A stretch of DNA of 64,000 bases from Rhizohabitans arisaemae (GTDB lineage Bacteria > Actinomycetota > Actinomycetes > Streptosporangiales > Streptosporangiaceae). Below the pieces are notes generated by a model, which was given only the letters and a program-made list of their open reading frames with translations, ran no database searches and was not told the origin of the DNA. Within the stretch, counting starts at the first letter, position 1, and each line of letters begins with the position of its first letter. Below, piece by piece: positions 24,411 to 32,000 of this stretch. Made by a program: the position numbers and the translations under genes. Where the stretch lies: NCBI RefSeq assembly GCF_025996515.1, contig NZ_BLRH01000024.1, forward strand, positions 1-64,000, read 5' to 3'.

Positions 24411-25580
24411 ATGTCACGCCGCCCGGGGACACCGCGGCTACTGCGCGAGTTGAACGACCGCGCAGCGCTGGAACTACTTCTCTCCGAGGGCCCGTTGACC
24501 CGCTCTCAGCTGGGAGAACGTACGGGACTGTCCAAAGTGACCGCCGCTCAGCTTCTCTCCCGGCTGGAGAGCCGAGGCTTGGTCGCCGTGGTGGGGGAGC
24601 ACTATGGGAGCAGAGGGCCCAACGCCGCCCTCTACGCCGTGGTCCCGTCAAGTGCCTATGTGGCCGGTTTGGAAGTTCTGCCGGAAAAAGTTACCGCGGG
24701 TGTCGCCGACATCACCGGAAAGATTGTCGCCGAGGTCACGCTCAACCCCAACGACGGGGAGGATCCGGCCAAGAACATCCACGACGCGGTGATCCAGGTC
24801 TGCGAGTTGGCCAAGATCACGATTTCCCGGCTCAGCGCCTTCGTGATCGGCACTCGGGGGATCATCGACCCCCGGACCGGCGACGTCCGGTTCTCCTACG
24901 ACCTCCCGCCCTGGCACAACGGGATGCTCGCGGTGCTCCGCCGCGACCTCAACCTGCCGGTGGTCGTGGAGAACGACGTCAATCTCGCGGCGATCGCCGA
25001 ACGCGAGTACGGCGCTGCGGTGGACATGGATGACTTCGTCCTGATGTGGGTGGGGGTGGGGCAGGGACTCGGCGTCATGCTGGGCGGCCGCCTCTACCGC
25101 GGACTCACCGGAGGCGCCGGCGAGATCGGCTGGCTGCCCGTACCCGGCGAACCTCTGCCCACCGACGTCGGGTCACCCCAGTCCGGGTCGTTCCAGCGAC
25201 TCGCCGGCGGTCTGGCGGTCCAATCGCTGGCCAACGCGTACGGCTTCGCGGCCCCCACCCCCGGGGAGTGCGTCCTGGCCGCGCTCGACGGAGGAACCGA
25301 AGGCGAGGCGTTCCTCGACGCGCTCGCCGACCGGCTCGCGGTCGGGGTGGCGGCGGTGTCGGTCGTCCTCGACCCCGGGCTCATCGTGCTCGGCGGCGAG
25401 GTGGGCGGCTCGGGCGGCGTCGAACTCGCCGAGCGCGTGGCCGACGCCGTCGCCCGGGTCTGCCCCAGCCAGCCCCGGGTGACCGTGACCGAGGTGCGGG
25501 GGAACCCCGTCCTGCGCGGCGCGTTGCTGGCAGCGCTTGACCAGGCACGGGAGGTGGTCTTCACGAGCACGACCTCGTGA
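24411..25580 (+). CDS. ROK-family transcriptional regulator (second copy)
   Basis: This 389-aa protein is a close paralogue of the one at 18082: RPGTPRLLRELNDRAALELL and LTRSQLGERTGLSKVTAAQL in the winged helix, then the ROK domain with ENDVNLAAIAEREYG and LDPGLIVLGGEVG. It too lacks the zinc motif CxCGxxGC. Divergent from the importer operon across a 246-bp gap holding the operator module, it is the likelier direct regulator of that operon. The AGGAG ribosome site is about seven bases before the ATG. The VanX-type gene follows 19 bases downstream on the same strand. Confidence 0.9.
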   Translation: MSRRPGTPRLLRELNDRAALELLLSEGPLTRSQLGERTGLSKVTAAQLLSRLESRGLVAVVGEHYGSRGPNAALYAVVPSSAYVAGLEVLPEKVTAGVADITGKIVAEVTLNPNDGEDPAKNIHDAVIQVCELAKITISRLSAFVIGTRGIIDPRTGDVRFSYDLPPWHNGMLAVLRRDLNLPVVVENDVNLAAIAEREYGAAVDMDDFVLMWVGVGQGLGVMLGGRLYRGLTGGAGEIGWLPVPGEPLPTDVGSPQSGSFQRLAGGLAVQSLANAYGFAAPTPGECVLAALDGGTEGEAFLDALADRLAVGVAAVSVVLDPGLIVLGGEVGGSGGVELAERVADAVARVCPSQPRVTVTEVRGNPVLRGALLAALDQAREVVFTSTTS

Positions 25581-25599
25581 TGTGCAAGGATTTTGGGTC

Positions 25600-26250
25600 A
25601 TGCGCGATGTGGTGTTGATGTCGGATTCCCGGGTAGGCGCGATCCCCGTCGAGGAGTGTGGGGAACCGCTCCACGACGTGCGGGGCCGTCTCCGCATGGA
25701 CGATCGGCTCCGCGATCACGAGGGCGCGTACGCGCAGCTGCGCTCGGGCCTGCTCGACCGCCTACTTCAGGCGCAGCGGCTGCTTCCGGACGGGTACCGG
25801 CTCCTGGTCGTGGAGGGTTTCCGGCCGAAGGACCTTCAGCGCAAGTACTTCGACGAGTACGCGAGCGAGCTCCGCGCCGCCCATCGGGACTGGTCCGAGG
25901 AGCAGCTCCGGGTGGCCGCCAGCCGATACGTCGCACCGATCGAGGTGGCCCCGCACATCGCGGGGGCTGCGGTCGACCTGACCCTGTGCACCGAGGACGG
26001 CGAGGAGCTGGACCTGGGCACCCCCGTCAACGCCACGCCGGAGGCGAGCGCGGGCCGCTGCTACACGGCGGCCGAGGGGATCGGCGCGGAGGCGACGCAC
26101 AATCGCCGGATCATGGCAGCGGCGCTTGAGCCCGCGGGGTTGGTGAACTATCCGACCGAATGGTGGCACTGGTCCTACGGCGACCGCTACTGGGCGATGT
26201 CCGTCGGCGCCCGGGCGGCGATCTACGATTTCGCGGACTATCCCGCCTGA
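25600..26250 (+). CDS. VanX-type D-alanyl-D-alanine dipeptidase (M15D)
   Basis: The 216-aa zinc peptidase matches the VanX/DdpX family, which hydrolyses free D-Ala-D-Ala. Zinc ligands are H119 and D126 in APHIAGAAVDLTL and H190 in EWWHW; E187 is the catalytic base and R75 in EGFRP the family arginine. The SxH serine of VanX is replaced (A-P-H). No signal peptide is visible, so it is cytoplasmic. It is 19 bases behind a ROK gene, not beside vanHA, so peptide reuse from wall turnover is more likely than glycopeptide resistance (inference). Its end overlaps the convergent SDR gene by 13 bases. Confidence 0.9.
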   Translation: MRDVVLMSDSRVGAIPVEECGEPLHDVRGRLRMDDRLRDHEGAYAQLRSGLLDRLLQAQRLLPDGYRLLVVEGFRPKDLQRKYFDEYASELRAAHRDWSEEQLRVAASRYVAPIEVAPHIAGAAVDLTLCTEDGEELDLGTPVNATPEASAGRCYTAAEGIGAEATHNRRIMAAALEPAGLVNYPTEWWHWSYGDRYWAMSVGARAAIYDFADYPA

Positions 26251-27158
26251 CCGTCGTCCAGGTACCGCACCCCGGTGAGCTCCTCGGAGAGCTCCCAGAG
26301 CCGGCGTGCGGTCGCCTGGTCGCGGGCGGCGGCGCTCGAGGCGACGAGCACGGGGTAACCGCGCATCTCCACGAAACCGCCGGGGCCGACGTAGCTCCCA
26401 CCCGGCAGGTCGGGCTCGGTCGCGGCGTAGAGGATCGGCAGGGCACCCTGGTCCGCGCTCTGCGCGATCAGGCGGGCGACGAGCGCCCAGCCGGCGTCGG
26501 TGAGGCGGTTGTGCGTCATCCGCGACTCGCTCGACTGCAGGTTGGTGGAGGCCAATCCCGGGTGGGCGGCGACGGAGCGCAGGGCGGTACCGGCGGCCCG
26601 GCGCTGGAGTTCGAAGGCGAAGAGCAGGTTGGCCAGCTTGGACTGTGAGTACGCGCCCCACTTGCGGTACCTGCGCTCGCCGTTCAGGTCGTCGAAGTCG
26701 ATCCGCCCGCCGCGGTGCATGCCGCTGCTCACGGTGACCACCCGGGGTCGCGGGCGGGCGAGCAGGGCGGGCAGCAGCAGCCCGGTCAGCGCGAAGTGTC
26801 CGAGATGGTTGGTCCCCAGCTGCATCTCGAACCCGTCGGCCGTCTTCCGGTACGGCGTCGCCATGACCCCGGCGTTGTTGACGAGCAGGTCGAGCTCGCC
26901 GATCTCCTCGGCGAACCCGCGGACGGAGCCCAGGTCGGCGAGGTCCAGGGCCCGTACGCTGAGGCGGGCGTCCGGCGCGGCGCCGCGGATCCGGTCCGCG
27001 GCCCGCTCGCCTTTGCCGACGTCCCGGCAGGCGAGGACGACCTCGGCTCCCCGCCGGGCCAGCTCACCCGCCGTGACCAGCCCGATCCCGCTGTTGGCAC
27101 CGGTCACGACGGCCGTCATGCCGGTTTGATCCCCGATCTGAGCCGCTGTCCAACGCAT
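26238..27158 (-). CDS. Short-chain dehydrogenase/reductase, WW-oxidoreductase/retinol dehydrogenase-like
   Basis: The 306-aa SDR has the cofactor loop TGANSGIG (19-26), LDLADLGSVRGF, NNAGVM, and the catalytic YSQSK. The pattern CRDVGKGERAADRI, with an arginine after the second beta strand, suggests NADPH. A long C-terminal part after the active site is typical of the retinol dehydrogenase-like subgroup. The substrate is unknown. ATG at 27158 is taken; a GTG nine bases upstream is possible. A 17-bp palindrome lies just upstream. It may be co-transcribed with the flavoprotein gene. Confidence 0.88.
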   Translation of the reverse strand: MRWTAAQIGDQTGMTAVVTGANSGIGLVTAGELARRGAEVVLACRDVGKGERAADRIRGAAPDARLSVRALDLADLGSVRGFAEEIGELDLLVNNAGVMATPYRKTADGFEMQLGTNHLGHFALTGLLLPALLARPRPRVVTVSSGMHRGGRIDFDDLNGERRYRKWGAYSQSKLANLLFAFELQRRAAGTALRSVAAHPGLASTNLQSSESRMTHNRLTDAGWALVARLIAQSADQGALPILYAATEPDLPGGSYVGPGGFVEMRGYPVLVASSAAARDQATARRLWELSEELTGVRYLDDGQAG

Positions 27159-27171
27159 GACCGTCACACTA

Positions 27172-27188
27172 ACCGATCAGTGATCGGT
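27172..27188 (-). promoter_or_regulatory. 17-bp perfect palindrome upstream of the SDR gene
   Basis: ACCGATCA-G-TGATCGGT lies 14 bases before the SDR start. Perfect palindromes of this size are typical TetR-family operators, but no TetR gene is in the window. Confidence 0.5.
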
Positions 27189-27221
27189 ACGGACTCCGGC
27201 CGGGACGGGGATTCCGGGGCG

Positions 27222-28748
27222 CTACGGCTTGCCCGCGAGGAACTCCCGGAGCGGCGTGATGTGGCGTTCGGGCTGCCGCCAGTCGGCGAGGAGGTCTTCG
27301 AGCAGGTGGAGCTCGTCGACGAGCCTGCCGTGCTCGTACCGCCTGATCACGGGGTGGATGAAGGCGCTCTTGGCCGCGTTCTCGGGCTGGGGGTGGCGCT
27401 GGATGGCGAAGATGTCGGGGTGGTTGGCCCGCCCCCACCGCAGCGTCACGGTGTACAGGTCGCGAAATCGCCGTACGGCGTAGTCCTCGGGGAGGTCTTC
27501 GTAGCGCCAGGCGCGCTCCCCGTCGTCGGAGAGGACGATCGCGTCGCACAGGTACTCGAACTGCGTCCACAGCGCGGAGCTCCAGTTCACCCGATCGAGG
27601 ATCGATTCGGTGAGCCCGGCGACGGGGACCTCGTGGCGGGGGAGCGGCACGCCGTCGTAGCGTTCGGAGAGGAGCCGCCGCATCGTGCGGAGGTTGTATC
27701 GGAATCCGTCGATGAACGCCGAAGAGGCGCGTTTGAAGTCGCGGGCCTGCATCATGGTCCCCGCGAAGTAGAGCCCGTCGACGTTCACGGACTGCCAGTC
27801 GGGGTTTATCGCGGGAATTCGGTTACCCGGCGCCAATTCCGGAAGGCAGTCGTCGGCGAATATGTCACGCCGCATTTGGAAACCTGTGCACCGAATCACC
27901 GACTCGTACTCCAGGGTGGCACGCTCCCCGTCCGCATGCGTGTACGTGATGTCGACGATGTATCGGTCGCCCTGGCGGCGAATCGAGTCGACCGTGCAAT
28001 CGAGAACCGAATCCAGGGTTTTGAACTGGTAGCTGTCCAGGAGCATTCCGTACATTCCCCGGACATGGCCGGGGTGTTTGGTGTTCCACGCGAGCCGGAG
28101 GGGGTTCGGGCTCGCCAGGTGAACCATTGCGGCATGTCCCAAAAGCGAATCGGCGGTCTCGAAGGCCGAGTTCCCCTTGCCGATGATCAGCACCCGCCGT
28201 CCGTCGTACCACGACGGGTCGACGGGGGCGTCCTCGTAGCCGAGCGCGTGCTCGATCCCGTCGATCGGGGGGACGTAGGGAGCACCCCAGCCGGTGGCGG
28301 CGATCAGGCATTCGCAGCGAATCGTCCGGCCGTCGGCGGTCGTCAGGGTGAATCCGGACCGGGTACGGCTGACGCGGGTCACCTCGGTGCCGTACCGGAC
28401 CCGGAGCCGATGGGTGCGGGAGAAATCCGCCAGGTACCGCAGGAGATCGTCGGCCTGAGGGAAGTAGTCCCGGCTGTAGTCGGGAAACATCAGTGAATCG
28501 TTGAGCAGGGAGTTCCAGTCCCAGCGGAGCCTGATCTCCGGGTCCTCACTCCGCACCTGGACCTTGTTCAGCGAGATGAGGCGCCGGTGTCGTGGAAATG
28601 TTCGGAAGAAACAGCCGGGTTCCGCTTCGCGTTCCAGGCAGAGGTAGTCCGCTCCGACTTCCTGAAGGAAATAGCTGAGCTGCAGGCCCGCAGGTCCCGC
28701 GCCGATCACGACATACTTGGGGTTGTCCCGGTCCACTGGGTCGGTCAC
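27222..28748 (-). CDS. FAD-dependent NAD(P)-binding oxidoreductase, FOXRED2-like
   Basis: The 508-aa flavoprotein has two Rossmann motifs: VVIGAGPAGLQLSYF near residues 13-27 for FAD and VLIIGKGNSAFETADSL near 188-204 for NAD(P)H. The family layout (CLEREAEPGCFFRTFPRHRRLISLNK, ATGWGAPYVPPIDGIE, YFAGTMMQARDFK) resembles animal FOXRED2 and some bacterial flavin monooxygenases. The reaction is unknown. The GTG start at 28748 follows GAGGGG. Its middle part (27790-28150) has more A/T in third positions than its neighbours, hinting at transfer. An SDR gene follows on the same strand. Confidence 0.8.
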   Translation of the reverse strand: MTDPVDRDNPKYVVIGAGPAGLQLSYFLQEVGADYLCLEREAEPGCFFRTFPRHRRLISLNKVQVRSEDPEIRLRWDWNSLLNDSLMFPDYSRDYFPQADDLLRYLADFSRTHRLRVRYGTEVTRVSRTRSGFTLTTADGRTIRCECLIAATGWGAPYVPPIDGIEHALGYEDAPVDPSWYDGRRVLIIGKGNSAFETADSLLGHAAMVHLASPNPLRLAWNTKHPGHVRGMYGMLLDSYQFKTLDSVLDCTVDSIRRQGDRYIVDITYTHADGERATLEYESVIRCTGFQMRRDIFADDCLPELAPGNRIPAINPDWQSVNVDGLYFAGTMMQARDFKRASSAFIDGFRYNLRTMRRLLSERYDGVPLPRHEVPVAGLTESILDRVNWSSALWTQFEYLCDAIVLSDDGERAWRYEDLPEDYAVRRFRDLYTVTLRWGRANHPDIFAIQRHPQPENAAKSAFIHPVIRRYEHGRLVDELHLLEDLLADWRQPERHITPLREFLAGKP

Positions 28749-29004
28749 ACTCGCCCCTCTGCCTGCTCTTCGCCGAATTATCAATTAACGGTGATTTCCC
28801 TAACATCGCCCCTTATATCACTAAATCGGAAGAATGGCGGCCACAGGTCCCCGGGGAATCCCGCCCGGGTCGCGCCGTTCCGGAGGACGGGTGCGAGGCG
28901 CCCCTCGGGAGACGTCGTTTCGAGGCGCGGCACCGCCCGGGTGGCCCACCGGAATGCCGAGGCGGCGGCGTTTCCGATCGGCGGAGGCGACATGCGCCGT
29001 CGGT

Positions 29005-32000
29005 TCAGGCCCGCAGACGCAGACCCCGGGGAGTGGGGTGGAATCCGGCCGCCTCCAGCGCCGCGGCGAGGGGGGAGTCCGCGACGGGGACCCCGTCCGC
29101 GCGCTCGACCGTGAGCTTACCGAGGGCGCCGGCCCGGATCGTGGCGGCCAAGGCGTCGACGGCGGGCTGCAACTCCTGTTCGCCCCAGGAGAGTACGGTT
29201 TTTCCGCCCTTCTCCACATAAAGGGTGAGACGTCCGTCGACCAGTACCACGAGGGCTCCGGCCTTGCGTCCCGGCCGGTGCCCCGAGTCCGTCTCCGGCC
29301 AGGGCAGCGCGGCGCCGTACGGCTGCGCGGGGTCGGTCGCGGCCAGGACCACCGCGGCGGGTGCCCGGTCCGCGGCCCCGGCGGGCGCGGTCGCGTCGGC
29401 GGAGGAGGCATTGATTGAGGAGGCATCGATTGAGGAGGCATTGATTGAGGAGGCATCGATTGAGGAGGCACGGAGCCGGTCGACGGCCCCCGGCAGCGCG
29501 AACTGGGCGCCGCCCAGGCCTTCCACGAAGTAACCCCGGCGGCAGCGGCCACCCTCCTCAAAAGCCCGCAAAACCGGGTAAACCCCGGCGAAACCCCCGG
29601 GTACCCGTTCGGCGGCCACCGCGCCGCGGGTGAGCACGCCGTGCCGTTCGAGCAGGGCTTCGGCGAGCGCGTGGGCCCGCTCGGTGGGTGCCCCCGACGG
29701 CTGCGGCAGGAGCCACCAGCGGCCGGAGACGGTGGGCGGTCCGCTCCGGGTGGGGAGCACCGCGCGGCCACGCCGCCGCGCGGTTGGGGGACGGTGCGCG
29801 GGCCGTCCGGTGCCGAGCGCCGCCCGGAGCGGGGCGAGCGTGTCCCCGGTGACCCGGCCCGACCACACCAGGTCCCACAGGGCCAGGGCGAGCGCCCCGT
29901 CGTCGAGTGAGCCGAGCCGGTCCGACAGCGCGCGGAAGAAGAGCGCCCCGCCGCCGTCGAGCGCGGTGAGCACCCCCTCGTGCAGCGGGGTCAGTGTGAT
30001 CTCGGCCGGTTCCGGCATGAGCAGCGGCGCGGTGTCGGCGAAGTAGAGCGCGACCCACCCGTCCCCGCCGGAGAGCCCGCCCTGGCCCGCCCAGACGACC
30101 TCGCCCGAGGAGGTGAGCGCGTCCAGGAGCGCCGGCTCGTATCCGGGGACACGCGCCGGGAGCACCAGGGTCTCCAGCGCTGACGCGGGGACCGCCGCAC
30201 CCTGCAGCCGCTCGATCGCCGTCACCAGGGCGTCCGTCGCGGCAAGCCCTCCGCCGCGCGGCCGCGGCCCGCCCACGCCGTGCCAGCGGGGGGCGAACAC
30301 GGCGAGCGTCTCGGGGGTGACCGGCTCCACCTCCTTGCGGAGCCGGGCCAGCGACCTGCGGCGGAGCATCCGGAGCACCTCGGCGTCGCACCACTCCTCG
30401 CCCCGGCCGCCGGGGGTGAACTCCCCGGAGAAGACCCGTCCGGCCGCCGCGAGCCCGCGCAGCCCGTCCACGACGACGGCGACCCCGAGGCCGTACCGCG
30501 CCCCGGCGGCGTCGGCGGTGAACGGCCCGTGGGTCCGGGCGTGCCGGGCGAGCAGGTCGCCCAGCGGGTCCGCCACCGGTTCGAGGAAGACCTGCGGGAT
30601 CCCCACGGGCATCGGCACCCCGAGCGCGTCCCGCAGCCGTCCGGCGTCCTCGATCGCCGCCCACTGCTCGGCCCCCGCGATCCGGACCCGGACGGCCCGG
30701 CGCTCCCGCTCCAGCGCGACGAGCCACTCAGCGGTCCCGCCTCGCACCCGGACCTGCTCCGGCGGGAGCGGGCCGTGGGTCCGGAGCAGATCGGCGAGGT
30801 CCTCGGCGTCTTTGAGCGGGCGTGTCCGCCGCCCGAGTTCGAGTCCGGCCTCCTCGACGACCGCGGGGTCGAGGAGCTCGCGCAGATCGGCTTCGCCGAG
30901 CAGCTCGGCGAGGAGCGCGGTGTCCAGGGTGAGGGCCTGGGCCCGTCGCTCGGCGAGCGGCGCGTCGCCCTCGTACATGAACGCGCCGATGTAGTGGAAG
31001 AGGAGCGACGCGGCGAACGGCGACGCCTGGACCGTCTCCACCTCCACGATCCGCACCCGCCGCGCGGCGATGTCCCGCATGAGCCGGACGAGCCCCGGAA
31101 CGTCGAAGACGTCCCGCAGGCACTCCCGCACCGTCTCCAGGACGACGGGGAACCCCGGGTAGCGGCTCGCCACCTGCAGCAGGTGGGCGGCGCGGCGGCG
31201 CTGCTGCCACAGCGGCGTCCGCCTGCCGGGGCTGCGCCGGGGGAGCAGCAGCGACCGGCCCGCGCACTCGCGGAACCGCGCGGCGAACAGCGCGGAACCG
31301 CCCAGCTCCTCGGTGACGATCCGCTCGATCTCCTCGGGGTCGAAGGCGGCGACGTCGGTGGGCGCCCCCTCCAGGGTGTCGGGGACCCGGATCACGATGC
31401 CGTCGTCGGTGTGGACGGCCTGGGCGTCCACGTCGTACCGCTCCCGGAGCCGCCGGTTGACGGCCAGGGCCCACGGGGCGTGGACCCGGGCCCCGTACGG
31501 CGAGTGCACGACCACCCGCCAGTCGCCCAGCTCGTCGTGGAAGCGCTCCACCACCAGGGTCCGGTCGTCGGGGACGTACCCGGTCGCTTCGCGCTGCTCC
31601 CGCAGATAGGCGAGGAGGTTCGCGGTGGCGTGGTCGTCCAGACCGGCAGCCCGCACCCGCTCGGCGGCCGGTCCGGGCTCCAGGGAGGCGAGCTCCCGCA
31701 GGAACGTGCCGAGGGCGCGGCCGAGCTCGGCGGGCCGGCCGGCCGAGTCTCCGTGCCAGAAGGGGAGTTTGCCCGGCCTGCCGGGCGCGGGGGAGACCAG
31801 GACCCGGTCGTGGGTGATGTCCTCGATCCGCCAGGAGGTGGCGCCGAGGACGAAGACGTCGCCGACCCGGGACTCGTAGACCATCTCCTCGTCGAGCTCG
31901 CCGACCCTGCTGCTCTGCCTGCCCGAACCTCCGGCGAGGAAGACCCCGAACAGTCCCCGGTCGGGGATGGTGCCGCCGCTGGTGACGGCGAGGCGCTGGG

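Noticed and set aside
25600..26250. Vancomycin-resistance determinant
   Set aside because: VanX-type zinc motifs are present but vanH, vanA and vanRS are not in the window.
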